Of a stretch of DNA of 64,000 nucleotides, positions 44,761-56,885 are shown piece by piece. The first letter of the stretch is position 1, and every line of letters begins with the position of its first letter. The notes beneath the pieces are model-generated. The model did not search any database and was not told the DNA's origin. It saw only the letters and a list, made by a program, of their open reading frames with translations. This DNA comes from Saussurea involucrata. Taxonomy: Eukaryota > Streptophyta > Magnoliopsida > Asterales > Asteraceae. The translations under genes were made by a program, and so were the position numbers. The stretch is from NCBI GenBank assembly GCA_033807775.1, contig CM066321.1, forward strand, positions 235,964,350-236,028,349. Reading direction: 5' to 3'.

Positions 44761-46003
44761 ACACAGGTGGCCACTTTGTGGACCTATATGATTTTCTCTA
44801 TCAGTATCCTTAAATTTTGAACTGACATGAATCATTTTATGCTCTACTTGAGCCGCATGTTCTTGATGAGTTAAACATTTTGATTTATAAGTTGACGCAA
44901 ATGAAAGATTTAGGCCAAATTCTGAATGCACGAAATCACTTGATTGCAAATACTTATATGCAAAGTTTTATTATAATTGTATTCCTTGTCGTTTGTGGCT
45001 CAAGGGTGAAACTTTTCAAAATTCATAGGATTGCCTTATCTCGTATGTTTACGTATAAAGTTTTATTGAGAATTATATGCTATGTGATTTTGTTTTTAGA
45101 GCTGAAGTTTTGATGATGATCAGTTGCATACTTTTCCCTTGAGTTTTAGTATGAACGTGTTTGTTGCACATTACTTTACTACAAGAATTGGTTTACATAC
45201 ATGGCATGAGGAAGTGTAATTTGTATAAGAATAGTCCATTTGAAATGGTTTGTTTTGTGCATTTTCGTTTGTTGTTGCATTTTAATGCTTGATTCTATGC
45301 GAGTGGTGTGGGGAGAATAAAGGGGGAGGCCAACGATAGTAGATAGTTCGCCGAAAAAGTAGAGGTGAGGGAAAGAGTCTCACCATAGGGACGATTTATC
45401 TACACTCTAATATATAATATATTTTTAAAATAGAATAGAAAGATAAATGTTAAAAGACTTAATAGAGCAAATTTTACAGGCGTTAATGTTATGGACCCAA
45501 TCTGCAATGATAGAAAAACCATTGTTACCTAATCCATAAATAATTGTGAGGACCTAATTCGCAATTTCATATAACCACATTAACAATATCTGTAATTTAC
45601 TCAATTAAAAGTTAAATAGTGAATTATAACTTTAGTCCTTGAGGTTTACTCCTTCTTTAGTTTCCGTGACTATTTTATATTGATTATGATTTTGGTCACA
45701 TGGTATGCAATTTGTTGTGGTTTTGATCCCTCCCTCAAGTCCTCGTTAAAAAATATATTGAGTGGCATTATGGTAATTATACATTTTTCATTAGTAAATT
45801 ATTAATTTAATGTTAACTACTATATTATAGATGCTACCGAGGGCTTTCGTGGATCCTTCCTTAGTGGACATTTAGGTTTTATCTATTAAAAGCTCTATTT
45901 TTTTTCAAAAGCACAAGTGTTAAAGCGTTATGTATACATCAATAATGCATAAAGTTTTTTAAATTTTATAATATTTTATTTTAGAAACTTATATTACCAT
46001 ATC
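44761..46003. other. Unassigned AT-rich sequence left of the right-hand copia
   Basis: Only short frames; no repeat termini, RNA gene or coding motif recognised. Includes GGTCC/TTTTAGTCC-like phrases (about 45640-45740) similar to those at 59.6-60.2 kb. Confidence 0.4.
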
Positions 46004-46008
46004 CATAT

Positions 46009-46453
46009 TGTGCAAACGATTAAATCTAACTTTATTTAACTTTGAATCAAAATATTACTTACATAAGAAAACCTCACTACATAAACATGATTACAACAAA
46101 ACCTCACTACAAATCACTCAACTCTCATTGTTTCTCTTCAAGAGATTTGAAGAGAAAACTCTAGATGAAACCCTAATCTATCGAGAGAGAAAATGAAAGA
46201 GATAAGAAAATAAAATGACAAATCTGATGTAAAACCCTAATCTCATAACTTTAAATATAAAGTCATAATTGCATTTTAGTCCTCAAGTCTTGCATATTTG
46301 TACCGCTACCCTTTAGTCAACAAGAGATTGAAGCACAGTCCACAGCTTTAGTCCAATTACACAATCAGTCCTCGCACAATTACACAAATGATAAAATAAC
46401 TTAAGTTAGACACTAAATGACAAGATTGACCTTAATATTTTATTATTTCAACA
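46009..46453 (-). mobile_element. 3' LTR of the right-hand copia (445 bp)
   Basis: Plus strand TGTGCAAACG to TTTCAACA, followed by a pyrimidine run CCCTCCCTCAATC (purine tract on the element strand). The 5' LTR copy differs by a small indel (about 15 bp). Confidence 0.92.
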
Positions 46454-46460
46454 CCCTCCC

Positions 46461-47206
46461 TCAATCTTGACATTGGAAAATATCTAACAATTTTAATTTA
46501 GAACACAAATAGTTATGTTGACTTACACCAAGTGACTTGGTAAAAATGTCTGCTGGATTTTCAGAAGAAGGAACTTTAACTGTTTTAATCATACCAGCAG
46601 TTATTTTGTTTCTAACTTGATGTACATAAATTTCTATGTGTTTGGTTCGTTCGTGAAACACTAGATTATTAGCAATTTGTATAGCTGACTTATAAACACA
46701 ATTCGGATTAACTGGGAGAATATTTTCTAGTTTTAAATCAGCTAAAATATTAAGAATCCAAATTATTTCACATAAGGCAGAAGCCATTGCCCTATACTCG
46801 GACGCAGTAGAAGAATGAGAAACAGTATACTGTTTCTTGCTCCTCCAAGAGACCATACAATCTCCCAAAAACATGCAATAACAGTCACAGAGCGCCTAGT
46901 TGAGAGACACTTACCCCAGTCTGCATCAACAAAAGCACTAAGTCTAAAACTAGAAGCAGCAGTAAAATTAACTCGTCTTCCAAGAGACAATTTTAGATAT
47001 CTCAACACACGTAAAGCCAATTTAAGATGGGACTGTCTTGGAGAGTGCATGAATTGACTTAAACAGTGTACAACAAATGAAATATCAGGATGAGTTGCTA
47101 GTAAATAAATTAACCTACCTACTAGTCGTTGATATTCACTATTCAGTAAAGTTAGTTAAAGGTGGATCCTTTGAATCTAAACCTATTGAATCAGTAACAA
47201 TAAGGT
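46461..47206 (-). pseudogene. pol: Copia RNase H
   Basis: Two overlapping frames. 46763-47050 carries HLKLALRVLRYLKLSLGRRV and FRLSAFVDADWGKC, with the first RNase H Asp. A frame change near 46865 leads to 46461-46874: WRSKKQYTVSHSSTASEYRAM, where the Glu of SEYRA is intact, then NLVFHERTKHIEI and NPADIFTKSLG, ending by the purine tract. The stretch before 47050 is decayed. Confidence 0.88.
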
Positions 47207-48330
47207 TCATATCCATTGGTGTATTGATTGGTTTACAACCAAATAGCCAAAATCACTGAGTAATTCCAGGCAATATTTGCGTTGTGACATACAGATACCC
47301 TTGTTTGATCTTAATATTTCTATTCCTAGAAAAAATTTCAATTCACCTAGATCTTTGATATTAAAATTTGATTTTAGATGACTTTTGACTTTATTAATTT
47401 CAACAGTAGAATTACCGGTTAACACAATGTCATCCACATACACAAGAATAATTAAATAAACAGAACTGTTAATTTTAGTGAATAAGGAATAATCACTAGT
47501 ACTCTGTATAAAACCATGATAAAACAAACATGCAGATAATTTTGCATACCACTGTCTAGGGGCTTGTTTAAGTCCATACAAGGACTTAACAAGTTTACAC
47601 ACCCTTTTATCATTGGCTGAGAAATACCCAGGTGGCAGACTCATATAGACCTCCTCATCTAAGTCCCCATAAAGAAACGCATTATTGACGTCTAATTGAC
47701 ACAATGGCCAGTCATTTGTACTGCCAAGGCAATAACACACCTTAATGTGACCATCTTTACTACTGGACTAAAGGTCTCTTCATAGTCTAGCCCTTCTCGT
47801 TGAGAATACCCCTTAGCTACCAACCTAGCCTTGTACCTTTCGATTTCACCGGTTGACTTATATTTTATTTTGTATATCCATCTACATCCTATGGGTTTTC
47901 TACCTATAGGAAGATCAGTCAAAACCCAAGTGTTATTGCGATATAAGGCTTCCATTTCTTCGTTCATAGCAATGACCCAGTTTTGGTCCTTGCTAGCCTC
48001 AAAGAAATTGTTTGGTTCAACAGATTTGTTAAGGGTAGTAACAAAACAAAAGTTTTCAGGACTCAAAAAAGAGTAATTTACTACTTTTTCTATTCCATAT
48101 TTAACTTTACCTTCTATTACATAGTCTGTAAATTTCCTAGGTAAGTTTGAAATTCGGTTAGATTTTCTAACAGAAGTGGAAGGTTCAATGAAACCACCCT
48201 CAGGAGGGAAACTCAAATGAACATCACTTTGTTCAGCCTCACAGTGATCATTAGCAGCCATATTGGAGTCACCAGGATTACAAGATTCGGCATCTCCACT
48301 GAGGGTATTTAAACCATTTGTACTACTCAA
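47207..48330 (-). pseudogene. pol: Copia reverse transcriptase, one frameshift
   Basis: Frame 47692-48330 runs from a serine-rich linker into RT: NWVIAMNEEMEALYRNNTW, GCRWIYKIKYKSTGEIERYK and ETFSPVVKMVTLRCVIALA. The frame changes near 47715; 47207-47740 continues with LCQLDVNNAFLYGDLDEEVY, SLYGLKQAPRQWYAKL and the catalytic VYVDDIVLTGNS, then ELKFFLGIEILRS. It ends in decayed sequence near 47230. The catalytic motif is preserved. Confidence 0.9.
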
Positions 48331-48925
48331 TTCATTTGAATTGGCAGACTGTAATTGGCCACCAGAATGATCACAGTTCCTCTCATTTTCAGAAACATTT
48401 AAATTTTCATTTTGAGAGTTATCCCTTGACTCATCACAGGGTATTGAGAAGAAAACTCATTAGTTTGAAAAATATTATCAAAGAAATTTAAGGAATTGAT
48501 GTTACTAGAGTCCTGACTTTGACCTGGATTTTGATCTGTTGCTTTCATTTTGAAGGGGAATATTGTTTCGTAAAACTTAACATCCCTGGAAACAATAATT
48601 TTCTTAGTTTCCGAACTATATACTCTATACCCCTTTTGGGAATTAGCATAACAAAGAAAAACACATTTTTCAGAACGTGAAGCAAATTTATCAGTCATAT
48701 TTGGTTTAATAGCGAAACACAAGCAACCAAAATTTCGTAAATGAGAAAGCACAGGAGCAAAGCCAAAAACCATTTCATATGGACATTTTCCGTTTAATAC
48801 AGAGGAAGGGGTTCTATTTATCAAATAAGTAGCAGTTAAGATGGACTCATTCCACATATTCAACGGAAGATTTCCTTGAAACATTAAAGCCCTAGCAACA
48901 TTTAAAAGGTGCCTATGTTTGCGTT
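48331..48925 (-). pseudogene. pol: Copia integrase C-terminal half
   Basis: The open frame 48399-48884 has FQGNLPLNMWNESILTATYLINR, GKCPYEMVFG and LRNFGCLCFAIKPNMTDKF, the usual copia integrase tail, then YRVYSSETKKIIVSRDVKF. The coding text begins at 48921 with KRKHRHLLNVARAL, which in the uninterrupted gene directly follows the VVER block now at about 54880. A stop near 48398 separates it from RT. Confidence 0.88.
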
Positions 48926-50643
48926 TGATAGGGTTATTATTTAACCCTCTTTTAGATGTATAATTCCAATTTTTGAGCCATTTTATTATCTCATTGAGTC
49001 ACTTTTAAATAATTTTAGTAATATTTATGTAAAATAAATGATTAATACTTTCGGGTATTAGTTTGGCCAAAAACATAAAAACACATAAAAATCATATAAA
49101 AATCGCACCAAAAATCTAATTTTATATTTCATGTATTTTAGGTTGCAAGAAGACGGTCGTTTGGAGTAATACATAATTAAGAAGAATGCGGATTGCAAAC
49201 TTTCGAACGGAAACGAAGACTCCAATTTTTGAAGACAGGGCTTGCGTTTTTGTGGATGGCATATCTTGGGCCGACCGAATATCTCTCACATGGGCCGAAT
49301 ACTTGGAACAAACAAACAATTTACATGGGCTCAAGATTACTTCATTTTGTTGGGCTTAAGATTTTGGCCCATGGACTTTTACCCATGGATCTAACCCATG
49401 GTTTTTCTTAGTGACTAAGTCTTTAGTTAGCTATATATATGTATGTTAGGCTTCAATAATAGGATCCATCATTTATTATAGTTAGGATGGTGAAAACCAC
49501 TCTTAGTATAATTTAGTAGTAGTAGTAGTAGTAATAATAGTGTAGTGTAGTTGTAGTAATCACATAGTTCGGTTCCGTTACGTCATCGTCAACTTTCCAT
49601 TTTGCTACTTGTCGGTTAGTTGTTACTTATATTTCAATCTCCTTCCGTTAACTTTAATCTCGTTACTAACCCATCGTGTTTGTTTTCTTATAATATTGTC
49701 ATTATCGTTATTCCTTTACTTGCTTACGATTTTCTTCTCTTATGATCTCGCCGCCATCAATTTCCTTTACTTAATTTCATTTGTAGTTTGTTAACTTGAT
49801 ATTAATCTCGCTTAGTTTCAATACTCATGGTTTTAATTCTTCTTATAATCTTGCTACCATAATTTACTTCCTTTAATTGCTTACAGTTTTGTTATAAAAA
49901 GTTGCCATCGTTTTTTCTCATACTAATCCCTACTTGCCATTTGTTTTGTTCCATCTCTATACTTCAGGTTTTAAAACTTTCATTGCGCTTTCGAGAGTTG
50001 GTTACTTGCATAACAAGTTACGTAATTTCACCAAGAATTATTGTAATTTGTTTATGTATTGTCCATCTCCCTTAATTGTTTTCTTAGTTAATACATCTTT
50101 TATAATTAGAAACCGAACGATGATGGGCTAATCGTCCTAAGTCGGGGTATAAAGTGAAGTTGGGACCGAGATTAATACTTAAATTGAAAGGTGTCGCGTA
50201 CTGCATGAATGTCCGAGGTTATTTAAATCAATGTTATATTTTGTGGTGTATCAACAATTGACCAATTGACACCCGGTTCGTTGTATCATAAAATAGTCGA
50301 CGTCTGAGATAACCAAAGAATGCGGTCTCATCGCTATATTTAATTATTACTATCATCCCAACGGATCTTTATACCCTGTGCTTCTTTTTATAATTGATTT
50401 TAGTTTAATTGTTAACAAAACCTCCAAAAAAAATATTGTTTTCGAATTCGCCATCTGAAACTCGCTTTTACGAACTGGACTTTTAAAGAGAAACTTTTTC
50501 ACGCTTCTCTGTGGGATCGATATTCGGTACTTAGTACCATTATTACTTGTTTGAGACGATAATAGATTGAGATGTATACTTGCGTCTTGGTTTATTTATT
50601 ATAAACGAAACACTTTATTTTATAGGGTGTGGGTAAAATAACA
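48926..50643 (+). mobile_element. 5' LTR of the Athila-like element (1718 bp)
   Basis: Contains a TAG microsatellite (about 49518-49540), AT-rich promoter-like sequence (TATATATATG near 49431) and a long CT-rich leader. Frames here recur in the 3' LTR and are not genes. Confidence 0.92.
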
Positions 50644-50649
50644 AGTTTT

Positions 50650-50667
50650 TGGTGTCGTTGCCGGAGA
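50650..50667 (+). promoter_or_regulatory. Primer binding site, tRNA-Asp type
   Basis: TGGTGTCGTTGCCGGAGA is close to the complement of the plant tRNA-Asp 3' end (TGGCGCCGTTGCCGGGGA), the primer typical of Athila-type elements. Confidence 0.85.
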
Positions 50668-50789
50668 AGCACGCTATAAGTTTTTCTTTTATTCGAGTAA
50701 AGTTTTTAAAAGCAAGTTTTTCTACCACCTTTTTGAAAAACCAAAAAAATAGTGTATGCCAAGTAATAAATTATTGAGTATATCTTTCT

Positions 50790-51755
50790 GTGAATATGGA
50801 TTCATTGGGACATTCGTTTGGGCCGTATGAAACTGTTTTCTGCGACTACTGTGGCGGAAATTATTTCTCATACAGTTGCCTTTCAAACCCCAAATCCGGT
50901 TATTTCATGGGAGATAGTAATTGGAATAACTCACACTTTAATGATTACACTCGATCATGGGAGGATCATCCAAATTTGTTTTCAAATGGCCAAGATCATG
51001 GCACTTTCACATCACCAATACCTCCCTATCAAGATTGGAGTAATACTTACTCAAATACTTTTAACCAATCTTGGGAGGAACACGTTGATTTTTCCGGAAA
51101 TTTTCAAGGGGATGATTTTAACAACTCACTTTTACCCCCTACACCCCCTTTAGAACAAGTTGAAAATTTCGAATCTCTTGAAACTTTGATGAATGATTTC
51201 TTACAAAACATACAAGGAGTTGTTATTAATATAACAACTTGTGCTGGAGAGATCATTAGTGAACTTAAAATACAAAGCCAAATCCCTATACCAAGTGATA
51301 TTGAAAAATATGAGTGTATCGGTAAGGACGAGGGTGAGGCTAATACTTTGCAAAAGTTTCAAAAGATAGAGAGTTCCATGGAAACACAAGAGCATTTGAG
51401 CGACCCCTCTTCACTTCAAAATAGTGAAGAGGTGCAACAAAATGGCAAGATTTTCATTAACCCCTACAATAAATCTGTGCAGAAAGAACATATTGTTGCA
51501 GATACCGTAACATCCATACAACAAATTTCTGTAGAAAAGCTTCAAGTTGTTTTAAAAAGGGGACGTGAAGATCAATCCAAGGACTTGGGAAACTTCATAA
51601 AACCAGGCTATGTTGTTGGTGAGGCGATGAAATGTGCGGCCATTTGTGCAATCGATGTCTTGTGTCGTGATCAAGTAATAAAGCGAGTGGTGAGAGAAGT
51701 ATATAAGCATAAGTGGAAAGAGAAACATCAGGCTGAGGGACCACTTTTAAGCTGA
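50790..51755 (+). CDS. Single ORF of the Athila-like element, function unknown
   Basis: 321 codons, intact, starting 122 bases after the primer site; ATG at 50790 (MNMDSLGHS; a second Met at codon 3). Near the N-terminus CDYCGGNYFSYSC resembles a gag-type knuckle but has Phe where His should be. An aromatic, Asn/Ser-rich stretch follows (SWEDHPNLF, NTFNQSWEEHVDF), then a proline cluster and an acidic C-terminal half with a conserved-looking end CAAICAIDVLCRDQVIKRVV. No protease, RT or integrase. Possibly an RNA-binding gag-derived protein. It belongs to the element, not to a host gene. Confidence 0.6.
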   Translation: MNMDSLGHSFGPYETVFCDYCGGNYFSYSCLSNPKSGYFMGDSNWNNSHFNDYTRSWEDHPNLFSNGQDHGTFTSPIPPYQDWSNTYSNTFNQSWEEHVDFSGNFQGDDFNNSLLPPTPPLEQVENFESLETLMNDFLQNIQGVVINITTCAGEIISELKIQSQIPIPSDIEKYECIGKDEGEANTLQKFQKIESSMETQEHLSDPSSLQNSEEVQQNGKIFINPYNKSVQKEHIVADTVTSIQQISVEKLQVVLKRGREDQSKDLGNFIKPGYVVGEAMKCAAICAIDVLCRDQVIKRVVREVYKHKWKEKHQAEGPLLS

Positions 51756-53183
51756 ACGGACAAAGGGTAAAACCTTTTCTCGATCCTTCAGCAATGGTAC
51801 AACGCTTCTTGTTTATCTCTCGAAATAAAAGAGTTTGGTGAATTCTTGGGTTTTTAATTAAATCCAAGGATGATGAAACTATTTTTGATAAAAAGAAAAA
51901 AAAAGTTCAAAAAAATAAAAAGTAAAACAAAAAAATAAAAATAAAAGTAAAACAAAAAAACGAAATAAAAAATAAAAAAATCAAGAGGCAAGGTGATGAA
52001 GTTGCGGACCAACTGCGTAAGTTGAGAAAGAGCATCAACGAAATGAAGGGAGAGAAGCTTATATGTCTGAGATATGAGAAATAAATGGATGATTTGATGA
52101 GAGTCATTTGGATCAAGGAACACCCGGAATTAATGCAGAATCTACCACCATTCCTGATTCACTTGTTATGGCAATCGACTGAACGCATCCTACTCAATCC
52201 GAGTAGGACAGGTTCCTTCTTATCACCCCTTTTATTTTTATGCTTTAAAATTTCATGTCTAGTAGTCAAGTTATTTAATTATTGAGTCTGGGAATTGTGT
52301 TGCTATAATTGGAAAGTTTCATTTTTTGTATTTTCATGCAACTCATACATTCCATGCAAATGTGTCACATGCAAAATTGTTTCTAGTTTGGTAAAGTTGT
52401 TCCATAGCCTCAATAATTTCTTTGGTTTCTCACTTTTATTTTTTTTACACATCACTAGAACTAGCCTTAAAACTTTTTGCTTTCACCAATTTTTGTTGGA
52501 AATAAATTTGTGTGCACTCCATACACTTATACCACAAATCTTATCAAATTTGGTTTGATTCTTTCAATGTTCAATGAGGACATTGAACCCTTCAAAGTTT
52601 TGGGGAGGAGATATGGTTATTATTCATACCATATCATTTTACTCCTATCTCCATGCATACCCACATATACACAAAATTTAAAAAATGCACAAAACGTAAA
52701 AACACACTAAAAAAGAGCAAAGCTCTACAAATGTTTTACGTGCATACAGTTCAAGTGTCAAAGACACCAAGAGACCAATGTGTCCACATGCAATTCCTCA
52801 AAATGAGAAGATGGCAAAAAATTTCCATATATAGAAAGTGGTAAAAGGCAATGCATCACCAAAATGAAAGAGCCGAATGCATAAACGTTCATTTCATGTG
52901 CAATTTTTTTTTCCAATTAGGCAATTAGTTGTTTGGCTAGCTTATGGTTTGATGTGTTTTGAAGTATGAGTTGAGGAATATTGGGTTATGAATGGCTATT
53001 TTTTTCTACTAGACTAAGTTTAGTTGCAATTTCTTCATTGTGGTACAAATGCATGCATGTTGGGTTTTTTAGAATTTCAAAGAATTTTTTTTGCTTTCCT
53101 TTTTTAAACAACTTTGTGTAGCTCAAAAATTGTGTTTTTAATAAAGTTGTTTGAGGACAATCAACAGTTCGAATTTGCGGTTG
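51756..53183 (+). other. Non-coding 3' half of the Athila-like element
   Basis: 1.4 kb. An A-rich, poly-A-broken stretch lies at 51890-51985. Only short frames otherwise. Phrases such as CATTGAACCCTTCAAAGTTTTGGGG (about 52580) resemble degenerate purine tracts. Confidence 0.5.
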
Positions 53184-54872
53184 TGATAGGGTTATTATTT
53201 AACCCTATTTTAGACGTATAATTCCAATTTTTGAGTCATTTTATTAATTAATTTTAGTAATATTTATGTAAAATAAATGATTAATACTTTCGGGTATTAG
53301 TTTGGCCAAAAACATATAAAAATCGCACCAAAATCTAATTTTATATTTCATGTATTTTAGGTTGCAAGAAGACGGTCGTTTGGAGTAATATATAATTAAG
53401 AAGAATGCGGATTGCAAACTTTCGAACGGAAAGGAAGACTCCAATTTTTGAAGACCGGGCTTGCGTTTTTGTGGATGGCATATCTTGGGCCGACCGAATA
53501 TCTCTCACATGGGCCGAATACTTGGAACAAACAAACAATTTACATGGGCTAAAGATTACTTCATTTTGTTGGTAAGATTTTGGCCCATAGACTTTTACCC
53601 ATGGATCCTACCCATGGATCTAACCCATGGTTTTTCTTAGTGACTAAGTCTTTAGTTAGCTATATATATGTATGTTAGGCTTCAATAAAAGGATCCATCC
53701 TTTATTATAGTTAGGATGATGAAAACCACTCTTAGTATAATTTAGTAGTAGTAGTAGTAGTAATAATAATAGTGTAGTGTAGTTGTAGTAATCACATAGT
53801 TCGGTTTCGTTACGTCATCGTCAACTTTCCATTTTGCTACTTGTCGGTTAGTTGTTACTTATATTTCAATCTCCTTCCGTTAACTTTAATCTCGTTACTA
53901 ACCCATCGTGTTTGTTTTCTTATAATATTGTCGTTATCGTTATTCCTTTACTTGCTTACGATTTTCTTCTCTTATGATCTCGCCGCCATCAATTTCCTTT
54001 ACTTAATTTCAATTGTAGTTTGTTAACTTGATATTAATCTCGCTTAGTTTCAATACTCACGGTTTTAATTCTTCTTATAATCTTGCTACCATAATTAACT
54101 TCCTTTAATTGCTTACGGTTTTGTTATAACAAGTTGCCATCGTTTTTTCTCATACTAATCCCTACTTGCCATCGGTTTTGTTCCATCTCTATACTTCCGG
54201 TTTTAAAACTTTCATTGCACTTTCGAGAGTTGGTTACTTGCATAACAAGTTACGTAATTTCACCAAGAATTATTGTAATTTGTTTATGTATTGTCCATCT
54301 CCATTAATTGTTTTCTTAGTTAATACATCTTTTATAATTAAAAACCGAACGATGATGGGCTAATCGTCCTAAGTCGGGGTATAAAGTGAAGTTGGGACCG
54401 AGATTAATACTTAAATTGAAAGGTGTCGCGTACTGCATGATTGTCCGAGGTTATTTAAATCAATGTTATATTTTGTGGTGTATCAACAATTGACACCCGG
54501 TTCGTTGTATCATAAAATAGTCGACGTCTGAGATAACCAAGGAATGCGGTCTCATCGCTATATTTAATTATTACTATCATCCCAACGGATCTTTATACCC
54601 TGTGCTTCTTTTTATAATTGATTTTAGTTTAATTGTTAACAAAACCTCCAAACAAAAATATTGTTTTCGAATTCGCCATCTGAAACTCGCTTTTACGAAC
54701 TGGACTTTTAAAGAGAAACTTTTCCACGCTTCCCTGTGGGATCGATATTCGGTACTTAGTACCATTATTACTTGTTTGAGACGATAATAGATTGAGATGT
54801 ATACTTGCGTCTTGGTTTATTTATTATAAACGAAACACTTTATTTTATAGGGTGTGGGTAAAATCCGTAACA
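53184..54872 (+). mobile_element. 3' LTR of the Athila-like element (1689 bp)
   Basis: Starts TGATAGGGTTATT, ends CCGTAACA, followed by GCGTT. Small indels against the 5' copy, for example a missing segment near 53236 and the TCCG bases at the end. Confidence 0.92.
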
Positions 54873-54877
54873 GCGTT

Positions 54878-55523
54878 CAACAACCCCGTTTTGCTGGGGT
54901 GTATAAACACAAGTTGTTTGATGTATTATTCCGTTTGATTTACAAAACTCACCTAGTTTTTGATTAACAAACTCAGTGTCATTATCATTTCTGAAGATTT
55001 TTACATGTTTTCCAAATTGGGTAACAAGCAAACTGTGAAAAACAACAAGGTTATTATAAACATCTTCCTTATTTTTTAACAGTTAAACCCACACAGATCT
55101 AGTGAAATCATCAACTATGGTCAAAAAGTATTTGTAACCTTCCTTACTAGGAACACGATACGGACCCCACAAATCCAAATGAACTAAGTTACCTAGACTA
55201 GAAGTAGAGTGGGTACTAAGATTGAATTTGTCTCTAGTTTGTTTATCCATATGACATATGTCACATGGAGGCAAGTGGTGATTTCCTTCTAGATTCAGCA
55301 TGTCTTTTAAACAAGCCAAAGCCTGATCAACAGGGTGACCTAATCTGCTATGCCAAAGTTGCCTACTAGCACAACAGAATATTGACATATTAGAAGCATT
55401 CAAATTACTACATAGAGTTTTGGAATTAAGTGACTTACTCTTAGAAACCTGATCAAAGAAATACATGCCTCCGAGTTCACTACCAGTCCCCACAATTTTC
55501 ATTAGTGGAGAACCCTGTAACAC
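54878..55523 (-). pseudogene. pol: Copia integrase N-terminal half with catalytic triad
   Basis: Frame 55083-55523 has the pre-integrase block (GSELGGMYFF, LWHSRLGHPVDQAL), zinc-binding Cys pair CDICHMDKQTRDKF, then the first Asp in LVHLDLWGPYRVPS and FLTIVDDFTRSVW. A stop at about 55083 breaks it. The next frame, to 54878, has VTQFGKHVKIFRNDNDTEF with the second Asp and TPQQNGVVER with the catalytic Glu. The Athila-like element begins right after this Arg codon, so the enzyme is severed within two codons of its active site. Confidence 0.9.
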
Positions 55524-56328
55524 TTAAACTCGTCAAACCCAATGAAGATCTTGCTATCTTTATCTAGCTTATGAACAGACAGTAGGTTAACATGAAAATT
55601 AGGAATCACAAGGACATAAAAAAGAATCACATTATTGTTCATTCTATAATTTCCTATGTGTTTGATCCTGGCTTCATCACCATTTGGTTGGGTGACTTTC
55701 AAGTTCAAGTCAGATATATCAATCACATTTTCCAATTTAGAAGTGGAAGAAGTCATGTGCTGGTTTGCACCAGAATCAATAATCCATCCACATTGATTAA
55801 AATTTGAAATGTGAGCCATATTAGCGAAAGTATTACCTTCCATATTGACAGATAAGCCCTCACTCTGTTTCTGATCCAGAAGAGACAGGAGCTTGATAAT
55901 TTGCTCTTCTGTTAAGGATTTAGATGAGTTGGAACTACTGACAGTTCCTTCAGTGGTGCAGGCATTACTAGCAGGATTTTTAAAAAACTGATTTGGCTTA
56001 CTTTTAGTAAATTGGAAATCCTTAGGGAAGCCTATTAACTTGAAACATCGCTCTATGGTGTGACCACTCACACCACGGTGCTTACAAAGTAAAGGAGATT
56101 TTCCTGATTTTTTCTTATTATCAGTAGGTTTGCTGAACAATGCAGTGTTTTGAGATTTAGAGTCAGAAGAAGATCTAGTTAGACCTTGATGAGACTCTTC
56201 ACGAGATACTAGAGAAAAAGCAGTTTTGACAGATGGAAGAGGTTCAGTGGTTAGAATATTACTCCTTATATGCATGTAAATATCATCCAATCCCATCAAG
56301 AATTGCATCAATTTTAACAGTTGGTTAT
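55502..56328 (-). pseudogene. gag: Copia gag C-terminus and protease
   Basis: Long open frame. It continues gag with NNQLLKLMQFLMGLDDIY, IRSNILTTEPLPSVKTAFSL and REESHQG. The knuckle CKHRGVSGHTIERCF has Arg in place of the second Cys. The protease has a complete WIIDSGANQHMTSS with catalytic Asp. It ends by frameshift near 55515 at the entry to the pre-integrase block. The upstream gag N-terminus is cut off by the solo LTR at 56329. Confidence 0.85.
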
Positions 56329-56885
56329 TGATAACTCTCATTTTGAGCGTTATTTACACGTCATTTGTGTGAGTTTTTCTTCCGTTTTAGTTGTGTTTTA
56401 TGTTTATGTGTTCATGTTTTTCTTTTTGTTAATTTATTTTTATTTGGAGTTGTTGAGGATGTTTTATGGTTATTTGCATCAATTTTTAGATTTAATATTG
56501 AACAGCGATTTTGCCCACTGTGGACACGAGGCTCCTCACTGTGAGCACGGACGGATCCTCCCATTAATCAACGGATAATGCTAATCTCTGGATAAAGGAA
56601 AAGATTAAAATATTGGCATGCTTGAGGTTGCAAGATCTGGAAATCCCTGAAAGTAAGGGAAGTCTGGGAAGCATGGTGGTGGTATTTGCCTTTGAGATAA
56701 TTTGAAGTTTAGTCCAATGGTTTGTTCACCTTTTTGGGACTATAAAAGAGAAGGCTTGGATCAGATTTTAGGAATAGTTTTGAATTCAGTTGTAGTTTAC
56801 TTCAGTTCCAGTAGCATAGTTCTTCTTCTTGTTTCTTAAAGACTTGAAGATATGTAGTTGTAATTGTATTTTCTGCCCACGGTGA
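56329..56885 (+). mobile_element. Solo LTR F, Athila-like (557 bp), target duplication GTTAT
   Basis: Starts TGATAACTCTCA; GTTAT at 56324-56328 and 56886-56890. Removing it joins copia gag codons in frame (Y-N-N-Q-L-L). The right terminus reads GTGA, not the usual CA. Contains CTCACTGTGAG (56533-56543) and TATAAAAG (56741-56748). Confidence 0.72.

Larger units (their letters stand above)
48926..54872 (+). mobile_element. Complete Athila-like non-autonomous LTR element, target duplication GCGTT
   Basis: LTRs 48926-50643 and 53184-54872, starting TGATAGGGTTATT and ending TAACA, nearly identical by eye. GCGTT at 48921-48925 and 54873-54877. The primer site resembles tRNA-Asp. The 2.5-kb interior has one frame of 321 codons and no pol. 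It lies in the copia integrase gene in opposite orientation. Confidence 0.93.

Noticed and set aside
49609..50131. ORFs with close twins at 53841-54363
   Set aside because: Again LTR copies of one element, T-rich leader sequence translated by chance.
50790..51755. Host gene encoding an Asn-rich protein
   Set aside because: Bounded by primer site and two near-identical LTRs with a target duplication, so it belongs to the retroelement.
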